From assembly GCA_030159075.1 (NCBI GenBank), contig BROG01000244.1:62001-126000 (forward strand): a DNA stretch of 64,000 nucleotides. The letters are read 5' to 3'. Source of the DNA: Atrina japonica. Taxonomy: Eukaryota; Mollusca; Bivalvia; Pterioida; Pinnidae. Below the pieces are notes generated by a model, which ran no database searches, had not been told where the DNA came from, and saw nothing but the letters and a program-made list of their open reading frames with translations. The stretch's first letter is position 1. The number at the start of each line of letters is the position of its first letter. Shown here piece by piece: positions 50,018-63,500 of the stretch. A program made the position numbers and the translations under genes.

Positions 50018-51626
50018 ACATGAAATATCAAAATGTACCATAAAAAGGTCGAAATGGAGTGTATGCTATTTTGAGTATAGACACATTTTTATTTACTAGA
50101 ATTAATATCAAATCAAAATATTTGAGTATAATCGTGGTAATATACCAAAATGTACATGAATGATGAAATAACGAAATGTACATAAAACACCAAAATGTAT
50201 CATAACGGCAGTCTACACCAAAATGTTTTGGCTCCCACAAGTCATTCGGACCTGTGTGGAACCCAACCAAACTGGATATTGTCAGTCCAAAAAAATTTAT
50301 AAGGTTAATTGTTAAACCACAAATATTAAATAGCCTTGCTCTACAACAATAAGAAAATCACTTTTCATTTGAACCAGTAGTTTTACTAGCTAGCCATGAA
50401 TTTTTACTATACATGTGTGTATGTGTTAAGATCATTTTTCCACATGATAAAATGAAAGAAAACACATTTATTTTAAAATGACTTGACTTTATTATATTTC
50501 AAACCGTTATAAACGATGCTAATTCTTTTTTTTTTGCTCAGACCAGGAGTGTTTATAAGCCCGCATTTCTCAAATTTGTTGTTTTAATATTATGGCAATC
50601 TTAAATTTCGATTTTTGAATATTTAACGACAGAGACAATGTATAAATAGTCTGCATTTTGACAGAATTTACAAAACAAGCGTCTGTCTCATCCTTGAGCA
50701 CTAGCCACGACTCGGCACGAGTATTACTTTAACCAAGATCTTTCAATCTCGAGCTTGTGTCCAATGATGAGGCAGATTGTTCTGTTGAAATTGATTCTGA
50801 TTTAAAGAAAACGTCACCTTGTTTTGCTTGGAAAGTTTCAAGTTGAAAATATACAAATGTGACAGCACACAACGTGCTTTTAAGACTGTGATCAATGTGA
50901 GTCAGACACTCTAATTTATAAAAATTGAATAGTCAAATGCATTGTTGTAAAGGGCATGGCTGACCATGATTTAGATGATGTAATTTCAGAGTGAAAACGG
51001 AAAACTTTCGATTTCTGCTTCGGTAGAAACTAGTCGCGATATGAGTTTGATTTGCACGTAAACACTCGCTAAAACCTAAAAATGATCGCAACTGCAAGTG
51101 ATTTGGTCGCATTGTAGAGCATTGTTATGAATAAGTAATGACTTGGCGTTGAAAAAAATTATGAGTGTATAATCAATGAAAACTACTACTCAAAACGGCA
51201 TTGGTGAAATGGTCTTGAAACAGGGAGAAGAACATTGGTACGAACAGATTTTTGTCGGTCAGGACCGATGTTATTGGCATAGACTGTAACAGTGTGGAAA
51301 TGAAGGGTAAGGCCACTGAAATACAAGTTATTTTGAGACAACTAACATATTTTTACACAGCTAGATTAATACCAAACCCAAGTCTTTGATTATATTAGCA
51401 CAATAACCCAATATCAACCATACACTTGGCTGTGAAATGCAGGCCACATATCGTTACATGCATGTACATTTTGGTATATTTCCTCTATCATACTCAAAAT
51501 ATTGTGATTTTATATTATTTCAGGTAAATAAAAATGTGTCTGTAGTCTCAAAATAGCATATATTTGAGTGGTTTTACCCTCCATCTCGACCTTTTTGGGT
51601 TACATTTCGGTATTTCATGTCCATAA
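50018..51626. mobile_element. Long-terminal-inverted-repeat element, about 1.6 kb
   Basis: Left arm (50018-50160) and right arm (about 51454-51626, in reverse) share ACATGAAATA, AAAAAGGTCGA(A/G)ATGGAG, TATGCTATTTTGAG, GACACATTTTTATTTAC and ATATACCAAAATGTACATG in the same order, with small indels. The interior has no transposase frame. Superfamily not assigned; no clear target duplication. Confidence 0.7.
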
Positions 51627-53018
51627 TACCACATATTACTACTTTCTAAGTCATTTTGACTCCAATTATTTAGGATTGAAAATTGATTTTGGCAATAAAT
51701 CCAAGTCTGATACTAGTGAAACAGTATTTTGTAATTGTTTGGCCCGGCTTAAATGTGCCTATTTGATTTATTGCTTAAGTATTATCTTTATTATAAAAAA
51801 TTTGATAGTTTGTATCTAGGGGTGGGACGTTCAGGATTTTTTCGGTTTGGTTCAGTTTTTTCCGTTTCGGTTCTCGGTTTTTTCGGTTCAGTTCATCTAA
51901 CAACTGACTCTTGGACTCCAAGTGCAACCACAGAAATATAAACACATTCTAAAACAAATGTCAGTCAAATGATATTTTTAACCCAAATATGAGACCCTGT
52001 GGTGCAACACAGCAGTGTGTGGGCTCTAGTTCATATCTCTAGCCTTGCTTACACTACATGTATATTGTGAAAGATAAATCTTTGCATAACACAGAAGCAT
52101 TTCTAACAAGCTACTGATCAATGTTACAGAAATACATTTTAATTTGCTTATATGGAACACTTGCATTTAGAATATTCTCTCCATTTACATTGTAAGAGAA
52201 ATATGCTGTATTGCTATGTTTAATTCACTAACAAATTTTACTCTTGACATCTTGTTTAATCCTTACTTCTTTGGAATTACATTTTGGAAAAAATATTTAC
52301 AAGAGGGTATAGAATACCACATGGTGAGATTAACGGATCAACTGTAAAAAAATTTGGCCTTTCTGCAGCAGAGCATCTCCGTGTGTAGACACTATAGAGT
52401 AAACGCTGCCGGTCAAATTGTCATGTTTATTATTTGAAAGACTTGCCTATTCACTGTTGACTATGCATTGCCATATTTGTCATCGGTATCTGGTTTCAGT
52501 TGGAAATAATCCCACACGAAAGTAACTCGAATTACTCAAGCGTTTCTGTTCCTGATCCCCCTTCTTTCAAGGAATGTAGTGATCGTAGTGAGCGAGATAT
52601 AACGACTGTTTAACAACACGAAAGAATAACTTCATATAAGCCACCATTTGCAATTTATATTTATAGCATTAAACACCTGACAGACATAATGTTACGAAAT
52701 ACCCGGTAGCTGCAAGTTATTGAGAGTCCGGGAATATTATCACATCTGCATTCAAATTATATCTGTATTCATTATATATAGATTATTTTATATTCTGATA
52801 AAAATATATTATTTTTTATTAGAAGTATTGGTGTCCGCTTCAAGTAAATGTCATGTCGTTTGGGTCATTAGAAGGACCTTATTGAATAATAATTTTTGAA
52901 CCGAACCAAAATCTGGAAGATAAGAACCGAGCCATTGCACCCCTATTTGTATCAAAATGACTTAGTAGGAAGTTTTATGCAATAATATTAGGTGATATGT
53001 GGTAGTATGGGGTAAGTG
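51625..53018. mobile_element. Small inverted-repeat element split by the hAT element
   Basis: Left end (ATACCACATATTACTAC ... CTAAGTCATTTTGA, 51627-51662) is matched in reverse by right end 52956-53016 (TCAAAATGACTTAG ... ATATGTGGTAGTAT). Removing the hAT element at 51817-52945 leaves a MITE-sized sequence of about 255 bp. Confidence 0.55.
51817..52945. mobile_element. hAT-type non-autonomous element, 1129 bp
   Basis: Both ends read TAGGGGTG inward, and both are flanked by a perfect 8-bp duplication TTTGTATC (51809-51816 and 52946-52953). Subterminal TTCGGTTTGGTTC-type motifs recur on the left, with the complementary GAACCGAACC near 52898. No transposase reading frame. The end is related to that of the 383-bp MITE at 18363. 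Confidence 0.88.
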
Positions 53019-53046
53019 ACATGACTTTTTATTCATGATAGCCAAG

Positions 53047-53640
53047 CTAGGGTTGCTGGACAAATCTCGGCCTGCCTAATTGAAGATCAACAGAAGGCCT
53101 ATAGAAATCTTGACTACATATACATGTACTGATGTAGTTAATGAAATATTATAAATATGCTAACTATGCTCTAAATATTATAGATTCTGTAAAATAATGT
53201 ATTTAAAGTGTATTTTTGAGTCTTTAAATTGAATATCATAAATGCTATTAAGTACATTTATAAGTTATTGTTCTGCACTTCCTATCACGCTAAAATCTGT
53301 ACTTTGAGTTGAATATGATTTACTTTTTTGATGGCAATCTTATTTTTAAAAAATAATTGCATAGACTCTATTCTAACATATTTTGCTGAAGTTTTGTAGG
53401 TCTTCAAGTTGTACAAATGTATGTTAAGAGTAATTGTTTTTGATTAGGTCATCAATCAGATTCTACTGAGCTTCAAAACTGTACTTTATATACATAATCG
53501 TATGGAAACTTTGTCATATTTATTATTATATAACATACTTAACACAGTAACTATGTATAGTCAGGGTTTCTGTAGGTCTTCTGTTAGTCTTCAAATACCC
53601 GTTGGTCTTCAATTAGGCATGCCTGACAAATCAACCCCAA
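53047..53640. mobile_element. Inverted-repeat element, about 590 bp
   Basis: Left arm 53049-53115 and right arm 53558-53640 (in reverse) share GCCTAATTGAAGA(T/C)CAAC, ACAGAAG(G/A)CCTA and ATCTTGACTA/ACCCTGACTA in order; the right arm has about 20 extra bases. Non-coding. Target duplication not identified. Confidence 0.6.
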
Positions 53641-54457
53641 CAAGATGACAAGAGTAAGTACCATATGAATTTTGGGTACAGATTGTCCTGGACATCTCAT
53701 ACATATAAGGGAGTTATAGTTTAAATTATAGCAGACTCGGACTCTGATTGCATATAGCCCAGTAACAGTGCATATAGCTAATTCAGTTACTACGTAGCCA
53801 GAATTAATGTACAAAGCTGCTGTGAAGTTCTACACACCTAAGCAACTTTTGTTGCATCAGTGAATCATATGAAGAAATTAAAGCAAATTATTATTGGTTA
53901 AACAATGGAGTTGATTGTCAGCTGAAATAAATTTCATAACTTGGCCCTATACATGTAGTCCAAAAGTTATGTAGAATGTAGAAACAAGACATGTAATTAC
54001 TTAAAGGAGCTAGAAAAAAGGCTTAGCTGAACATTTTGTGTACATATTTTTTCTGAATAGAAGGGAAAGTAGTTCATGGCTACCTTTAATTAATCAGCCT
54101 TTATGATAAGGTCTATATGTAAAATATTATTTCTGTACTTTGGCTCAACAGAACTTTTCTTATCAGTAGTTGTCTGTCATTATTGTGAATGTAACATTTT
54201 GAACTTCTAGAACCACTGAGGCAAATTTAACCAAACTTTAAATATATGTAGCTGTACTTCTTAATTCTTTAAAAGTTATAAGTAATTGAAGTCATGAACA
54301 CAAAAAAAATCTTAAAATGATTGCATATTTATGTTCTGTTATCTTAATTATATTTCCACTGTAAAATTAATTATGTAATGTTATTTTACATCAATGAGAT
54401 TAAAAATGTGTCAGTTATGAGCAACAATCATCAAATCATTTCTTTTTTGTATTCTAG
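53641..54457. other. Upstream sequence of FZR1
   Basis: AT-rich non-coding sequence ending in a polypyrimidine tract and CTAG acceptor at 54456-54457, so it is probably the 3' part of an FZR1 5' UTR intron. Confidence 0.45.
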
Positions 54458-54527
54458 ATGACTTGCCTATGTCACATGTAGATTAATGTTTTGGAACAAG
54501 TAGAGAAAATCTTTGTCCTTGTTGACA
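54458..54527 (+). promoter_or_regulatory. FZR1 5' UTR segment with two short upstream ORFs
   Basis: If the exon begins after the acceptor at 54457, the 70-base leader contains two upstream ATGs, each closed quickly by a stop (an eight-codon frame ending TAG at about 54482 and a six-codon frame ATGTTTTGGAACAAGTAG). Both precede the FZR1 ATG and could lower its translation. Confidence 0.4.
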
Positions 54528-57500
54528 ATGGATCCAGAGTATGAGAAGCGTCTACTTAGACAGCAAAATGGGCAGGTTTCTCCTTATGCATCGGTGAGTG
54601 TTTACAAACAATAACCTTTAATTACCTTTACTGGCATAACAATCACTTCTAAACAATTATTTAAAGGTGATCTTTCACAGAACTTCATAAATTCTATTGT
54701 TTTATGTACATTGTAATTTTTGTATAATAATATATAAAAAAATTTATTATAATATTATTGATAAAATATTATTTCATTACATTGTTTTAAAGTCACAATC
54801 CGGGGAGTAATGTTCATAAATAAACTTTTCTGTACTCACTTAATGTGTATTCCCATGATCTTTTATCGTATTTTTAAAGTCCTAATCCAACTAATTAGTT
54901 AATTAATCGTGGAAAGCACTCGGCACATTGATCTATTTATAAACTCTTAAAATAATAAAAATGTATGATAGTGATGCAAAATCGAAAATGAGGCTGCATG
55001 AATATCAAAACAAACTCTTCACATGACGATTGCTGACAGCAACTTATCGATAAGTAAAAAATATCTTTATTCATTGGATTATGCACTTCTTACATATCAA
55101 TAAGCTAAAAATGCTATTCAGGCTATCAGAATCAAGTGTTTCGATGCAATCAAGCAACTGTCACTGCAAAAATTGTACTATTCGTCAAAATGTGAATGAC
55201 CATGTGAAAGTATCAACATCAACATACTTACCACAGATAGAGTACAATGTTTGCCAATTTCTCATCATTTTTTAAATTCAGCTCCGACTTTAAAGTTGTC
55301 CCAATGTAATCATATTTGCTCCTTCACTTACTGCTGTTTCCTGTGCATTTTCTGTGTCATTTAATGTTTTCTCACAACAATTTTATATATTTTTTTTCGC
55401 CATATTGCTTCTGAATCAAGGGTCACGTGTCGGAGGTCACATAGTTACGCTCTTCAATAACAAGGGCTAAATTTGAATGTCTTGTACACCATGGTAATTT
55501 TAGAATTCCTACGGAATCCTCCCTATTGAATTATTAATGCATCAGATTTAAAAATTTTTTTTTCATTTTCATCTGTTACGAGTTGTTTTCTAAAGAAAAT
55601 GTCAAAAATCACAATAACATTCCAAAAATTAAAATAACATCCTGGGAATGTGACTTTAAAAATTTTATCCCCTGTTATACACTCACAGGCTGAGATGTGA
55701 ATAAGTGATATAGTTGTGTCGGACATGTTCAGTGTTTGTGCTGGCTAAACGCTTTGCCAACCATCACCATTTATCTCCAATTTTAATTTTTGGAGCCAGA
55801 TTCAAAGTAAAAAAATGTTTATAAGAATGTTATTGTTATCAATTCATCAAATCTATGTAGATGAATTAAAAGATGATATTATAACCTGTATTTAATATCT
55901 ATGTAATTGAAATAAATCATAATTTTTTTCCATTGAAATCATCACAATTTTTTAGATGCACTCACTACACTGTGTAACATTGGTATGTTGCAGAGTGTGG
56001 ACATCACTGAAGATATGAGAATCTCACTTAATCATTTCTCACTCAAAATTTTTTAGAAGAATTGTTAAGGATTATAAGACAAAAGTACATGATTTCTGTA
56101 GCTACACTGAAAATGTTACTGTAATAGAATTGTCAGAATTATTATCTAACAGTTATATTTCTGACATTAAAAAATCAAATAAAAATATATTTTACTTACT
56201 GTTGTATATATTGATGTAAAGAATATGATATAAGATTATCTTTAGTATGCGTTGCCCTTTACAAATTATCTGTCTCATCTTATGCACATGAGCAGTGCTG
56301 CTCCAGGTTTTGAATACCATTTGTTTTACATTATTATTTGTTTTAAATTATAGTCAAGATTTTTTATTTTACAGCCATTGTCTCTGAGTCCTCGCATGAG
56401 TCCAGGCAGTCCAGTTGCATCCCCAAGTAAAGAGAAATATGGAGACCGATTTATTCCTAGTAGAGCTGGAGCTAGTTGGCATATTAATTTCAACATGTCA
56501 AAGGTATAAATATAAGAGTTTGTAAAAATTTGGTAATGAAGACACATTTGAAAACTTTGTGAAATATATGTTAATTCTGTAAATGTCAGTAAAAAGCTAT
56601 ACAGTCATTTTCGGCATTGTCATGTATTCAGATACAGTTAAACTTTGATGAGTTTAAGTTCTATGGACCACCTAGAAAGGTTGGAAACATCAGTGCCTGG
56701 CACCATAAAACTGTAGAATTACTTAAGTATAAAAATTTTACTCAACTTTTTCTAATCCTAAAATCTGATTGGTTGAGCAGGCCAAGTTGATAATATTCTC
56801 AGATTTTGAGTAATTTCTCAATTTTTATGGTGCGGGGCCCATGATTCTTACTAATGAATGGTAACTGAAAATTATACTAATTTCAGTTCCAAGATTCTTT
56901 AAGATGTATGAGATTGCTTTGAAACCATATGAGACCTATACGGACATGATATTTAATAATTAGTGCTAAAGTTAACTTAGTTTTCATGAAATTAGAACAC
57001 CTAGTGAAAGAGTGTTAATGAGAAAGAGAAGTTTGTCATGTGTATTTTAACTTCAAATTATTTGTAGGAAGTTTCTGTTTTTATAGAAATTTCCCCCCAA
57101 AATTATTTGAAACATCGAGAAATTGGACTCATACAAGTAGCATTAAATAACAAAGTTATTGTGGACCTTGTCAATAGTTCGAAATGTTGAGAAATTCAAC
57201 ACAGAGAAGTCATCAAAATTCTACTATGTTATGAACTAACTACAGGACGTCAATATTCTAATGATGAAAAACCAGCATATATACCTATGCAGTGAACTAA
57301 AGTCTCATTTAAAAGACTTTCATGTATACTGATACATGGGTTTCGCAAAGGAACATTCAAATTGTGAAACCTTTAAATTGCAATGTGGCCAATGAGCCAC
57401 TTCTCACAAACTGTTATTTGTAGTAGCAAATTATAAGTATTGTTAAAATGATGGCAAATTATGATACATGTGATGACTAAGATCAATAAAGAAACTAATA

Positions 57501-60500
57501 AGATGAAGATATAAAATATTGATAGATGTGTAGGTCAAATGATCAAACATGTTTTCATGTCTTTTACAGAGTAGTCCTGTCTCTTCTCCAACACCATCTT
57601 CAAAGTCAAAAGACTCCACCAGTGACACAGCTAAAGATGGCTTTGCATATTCATGTTTACTGAAGAATGAACTGTTAGCTGCTGGAATAGAAGATTTAAA
57701 AGTTTGTTTGCTAGATTTGAATTCAATCTTTAGAAGTGTTTAACTATTTAAAGTTTTTGTCTATTGTAAAGAAAGTCAGCAAGATTTTTATGCACTGAAC
57801 TGCAGCAGCAACACATTCTGTTGGAATCACATTACAGAAAACCATTTTAAAATTCCTTGTACCTTGATTTTAAGCAACAACATCTGTTGAGGGAATCGTC
57901 AGAATGAATCACAGACCATTTGAGATGTGGAAAACATGGAATATTTTTTTGACCACTTGATCTATGTTTAAGACAGTTCCATGAAGGACAGTATTTCACT
58001 GCAGTGCTAGAAAGTTACTTTTGATTTTCAAACACTTTTTCACATAAAACTTGTGTTTGCATCAGCCTGGTGCTTTTCAATATTACCTAGCCAGCACGTC
58101 ATACTATTGTTCTACTTTCTTTCTTAAGGATGGGTCTTCAGATTCTTGCCAATCGGGGTAGAGATTTCCTTGTACACTCCACATATTCTATTAGTCTGTG
58201 TGATTTAGCCTGTAAATTTGCTGCTCTTGTAATCTTCTGATATGCCATTACTACAATTTTTTAGAGAATAATTCATGTTCTCATTTAAATTTATCCAGAC
58301 TTTTTATCCAAACTTACATCATCAAACTAAATTCACCAGAATTATTACCTTTGCTACAAATCTACATCAGAGAGTCATTTTACACTTTAAAGAGTAATCC
58401 TGTTTGTCCCTAATATAAGGAAACCTGTTTTAAGAGTCAAAAATGGTTGCATATGACAGGTGGTCTCTTAATTCAGATGATTTGAATAGGAACAAGTATT
58501 GAATAGGAAAAATACACTTTGGGAGACATACATTTAGGTCACCAGGGATCTCCATGGCCTGTTTTATGATGGCACTGTGTCATTAAATTTTTTTTGCCAT
58601 TGTTAAATTGTCTGTGCCATAGTTAAATTTACAAGCACCATCGTTAAATCAACAACCGCCATCCTAATATACTGTAGTGTAGCCTAGACAAATTTGTTAC
58701 CGGTTTCGTTGTTATTCACTTTCATACAAGCTTATTTATCTGTAATGTTGGGGAAATAATATACAGATGAATTAACAGGCCCATGTAGATTTAACATCAT
58801 TTGATATACAAACACAGACCTGTTAATAGAAGCAAACTGACAAAATCTGTTAGCAATTTTCATGAAAATGCTGATGTCTATATACTGTACAGTGTTACGG
58901 ACAGCAACAATGTCTAACATAAGTAAATTTATCTCCAAACATGAATTTTTGGCATTAATGCTGTAATAAACAGAAGACAAAACAAACAATATTAACAGTA
59001 TATTCATTAATTTACCACTGAAAATGATTAATCACAACTGAACTGCAATGTGCATCACCATACAGATTCCAAAATATTATTAAAAAATTGTTTTGATTTG
59101 AAATCTGAAATCTTGTCCAAGCTATTGCTAAAGCCTCAGGAAAAATAATGTGTTGTCTTTGACCAATGAATGGACCACGACCTTTAAACCACCCCCACCC
59201 CCCCAAAAAAGAAAAAACAATGAAAAAAGTACCTTTGAGATCTATTGAAAAATATTTAATCTTTTTCTTGTAATTTTACACTGGATGACAATTATAGGTA
59301 CTCTATATTTAGAAATGATTTTGCTCTGTACACATAGGTATTTACAGCTATGAATTATATTTATATGATTTTAGTTTCATGGATTTATTTCTTTGAATCT
59401 GATCGTAATTAGTCTCTCTTTATAATTTTATTCAAAGGAAATTATGATTAAGAATTTCCTTGTTTTTTATATTTAAGCAGGATCAGCCAACAGATGATAG
59501 AAAGATATTAGTACCAAAAGAAAGCAAAAATTTATTTAGGGTAAGTAAGAGACTGCATATGGTATATGAGACCCACTTTGAGGAAATGCACTTTTGCATT
59601 TTGCTTTATAAAAACATGACATTCAAATGTTACTCCACACTCTCAAAGTATATGTTGTTACTTGCCTTATAAAAGCATGTCATGTCTAATGTTAAGTTTT
59701 ACTATAAAACCATTTTACTCTCAGTGTAGCAGCATAACATTGACCGCATTATATTGTTACTCTCCAGTGGCAAGATTTATAGATCAAGAAAAAAATTGAT
59801 AATTTAAAAAAATATATAGTAATACTGATAATAACTTCTTGTGTCTGTTCATATTCAGTAAGAATATTTGTTTTGTTAAACTTGTGTCCTTCATTAAGTC
59901 TTGGGATAAAATTTAAATGTGTTTCTGAAATGTACAGACATTCCGTATCAAAATAATATCATTTTAGTTATGTACAGAAAAAATTCTTGCATTTACTGAT
60001 GTTTAGTTTTATAGGTCAACTTTATAAAGTTTTTGTTTTGTTTTTTTTCTATTTTTAGTATCATGTACCACGGAGAAGTTTAGATTTCAATGATTCCTCA
60101 CCATATTCACTATCACCCATAGGAAGTAAAAGTCAGAAGCTACTCAGGTCACCAAGGAAGGTTTGTTATTGTTAATCATGGCATGATCACACATACAGTC
60201 ACCTTCATTGATATAAGTACCTAAACAATTTGGTGGCTGTGAGAGACAGTTCGACTTTGCGCTGCTCTTGTTAACAATAGGGCATGAAAATTGTACTCTG
60301 TTTTGAATAAAGTACCTGTCCATATGCAAACTGTCCTGTTTGGCTATCTACTATGCTTTTTATTGCCTCACTAATTAATCTTTAGTGGTCAAGTTTTAAC
60401 ATTCTATAATCATCATCTTCTGAATCTCCATCTGTAGATACTAGCCTGTCCAAGAATCACTATTACGCAAGTATTTGTTTTTTAATTATTTGAATCCACT

Positions 60501-63500
60501 GTTACATTCCATAAGGTCTTTCCTCAGTTTTCACAAGTCATACATTGCCATATATATTGTGGTGCATTGAAATCTTCACCTATCAGCAATATATCTGCTG
60601 GTGTTATGAATCATGTAGATATGATACTGAACTTAATGGACTTGTGAGAATGTTACGGTTCTTTGTCTGATTCACGTAATTTTTAAATTCATATTGACAA
60701 CATAAACCACCAAGCAACTCAATATCAGACAAAAAATGCATTTAGTTATTTTTGGTTTTATGGTTTGATTTCAGGCTGTTAGGAAAATTTCTAAGATTCC
60801 ATTTAAAGTACTGGATGCCCCAGAATTACAAGATGACTTTTACTTGAATTTAGTCGACTGGTCATCACAGAATGTATTAAGTGTTGGTCTAGGTACATGT
60901 GTTTATCTATGGAGTGCTTGTACTAGTCAGGTAAGTCATCACAAATTATGGATAAAAAGTGAATCTGAATTTTGTTGTTGTTTATTACATGTTGGTCTAG
61001 GTCATGTTGGTTTATTTGGATAGGGATGGAAACGGATACAATATGTTCAAGTGTATAAATTTCATTTTTCTATTATTTATCCTTGGATACCCTCATACAA
61101 CAACAACAAAATTCAGATTCACTCTTTATCCCTGACATATGAAATTCAGATGCTTTGTATTCAAACTATATAGGACTCTTTTTAAACTATAATTTCACAG
61201 TGACACCCTTAATTAATTTGTTGAATCAAAAAGATTTTATGTGTCACATTGAACTTCACATTTACCTTTAAATGAAAAATAAGATTTTTATCTCTTTTTT
61301 TCATATAAAAGGTAGCTGTCAAGTTAGTCAAATACATACACGGGTTTTAGAAACCTTTTTCTAAATATATTACTATTTTATATTATTAACTTCATAAAAC
61401 TTGAGAATTTACTCAAGTCTGTGAATATTCTAAAGTTAGCGTGCTCAGCCAATTATATTTCATGTTTAGCAAATTTCTAGAGTTTCAAATATATGTAATT
61501 CTTAATTTTTATGGTTCTAGACCCTGAGCTTAAGTTATATTTAATTGAAAATGAAAAAAATATATTTTAGTGCCATTAAAGTGGTTTCATAAAAAAATAT
61601 TCATATTCTTCTTCAGGTAACAAGGTTGTGTGATCTCTCTAGTGATAATGATACAGTTACGTCTGTTTCATGGTCAGAAAGGGTAGGTCATTTTTATATT
61701 TTTTGAGATTTTTACTTAGATTTTAATAATTGAATTGGTAGTATCAACTTTTAATTGTCAGATACTTAAAATCTGAGTAGCAGAATTTGTGTCTGATTCC
61801 ACAGAGGAATGGAGCCGGCCTGGCTCAGTCGGTAGCGCGCTCGACTCTGGATCGTGAGTTCGAGTCCCGTCGGCGACAGGTTGGTTTCCTGTCTATCGGA
61901 TGAGACAGTAAAAGTTGGAGGTCCCGTGTCACAGTAGGTGTTGGCACGTTAAAGAACCCTACTGCTCAATGGCCGTAAGTGCCGAGCATAGGCCAAAATT
62001 TGAAGCCCTTCACCGGCATTTGGTGACGTCTCCATAGGAGTGAAATATTCTCGAGTGGGACGTTAAACAACAATAAACAAACAAACAAAACACAGAGGAA
62101 TGAGTCTCTGCAGAATATACAGAATTTTTAAATCTATTTAATGGTGTAAATGCCAAAATTAATCCATTTACACCTGAAAATAATGGTTAGTACTGAAAAT
62201 CAATGACGCAGTCTTTAAGGATTAGTGTTGAATATAGAGCAACATAGTATGGTGCTGCGCCATGCCCTTTTTCATGCTGTCAATTGCTAATCTCGATCGA
62301 TTAAGAAATTATGTTTGTTACATATCAAAGTGTAAATCATGTATCAAATATTTAACTTAAGACCTTTACTAACATGTTTTGATTAATCAATAGTTTGCCA
62401 ACTAATTATTTATATTCCTATGTATATAATATCTGCAACTAAAACTTCAAATTTTATTAGTGTCAAAAAATCAAAATGACAAACATGTATATAGGAATAA
62501 AAGGCATATGTAAGGCATTTTTTTTAAAGATTCCTATTCTTAAACACACTACTTAAATAACATTTTGCCTAATTTTGTTGGCCAAAAAAAAAACCCAAAA
62601 CAAAAACCATTGACAAAACATCAAATTGCATTGGCAAAAAAAAAAAGGTAAGACCAGGGTTAGCCCTGGTGCTTTTATATTTTTTTTTTTTTTCATTTTA
62701 AAAATTATCAAACAATTCAATTTATTTCAAAGAAAAACCATATATCTTCTGGTTTTTTTTTTATCATTTAAAGAAATGTATTTAAAATTTGTTATTGAAG
62801 GATATGCACATGTTATAGTGCAGATGCCTTCAAAATCAATTTACACGTTAAAATTCCCCTTTCACACTGAAATTGTGTGCCCTTTTCAGATCCTAGATTC
62901 AACACTACGGGGTGTATGAAATAATGTTGTTTGCCATATATTAGTTTGTGCACCATAGATAGATAATGATTTAGCATCAGTAACTGTTGTTGAATTTACA
63001 TGAAACATATTAAAACTCTGCATAGAGTAGGCATTGTAGGAATTTTAATTACTATATATTACATTATAGGGTCATTTAGTAGCAGTTGGTACCCATAAGG
63101 GTTATGTCCAGATATGGGATGTTGCAGCCACCAAAAAATTGAATACATTAGAAGGGCACAGTGCTAGAGTGGGTAAGTGATGTACCAAGAATTATATTTG
63201 AATAAGGGAAAATTGAAAGTCACACTTTACCAACTGATACAGGAGTAAAGTTGTAAAATAACATTCTTCATTGCTCAAGTTGCATCTTTTTGCTATGAGA
63301 AAAACAGCATCTTTTGGTTAAGTATAAGAGTTTAATTTAATTTAGATGATATGTATTAAATTTGCGATTTGCTTCACAACTAAACTAAAATAATGATAAT
63401 TTATAGATGTAAGGATAAATTAATATATCAGTCTCTGAGCTGCTACAATGAAAAAGATATTTTCTTACTACATGAAAGATTCTACTGAAATGAAATACAT

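Noticed and set aside
50018..53640. Autonomous transposase genes in the transposon cluster
   Set aside because: No reading frame over about 85 codons with transposase motifs is present; all elements look non-autonomous.
54788..55656. Possible transposon with TTAAAGTCACA ends in FZR1 intron 1
   Set aside because: Only about 13 matching bases per end and no flanking duplication; insufficient to call.
61812..61885. Functional tRNA gene
   Set aside because: A-box and B-box are present, but the acceptor stem is imperfect and the sequence continues into a SINE body and tail with flanking duplications.
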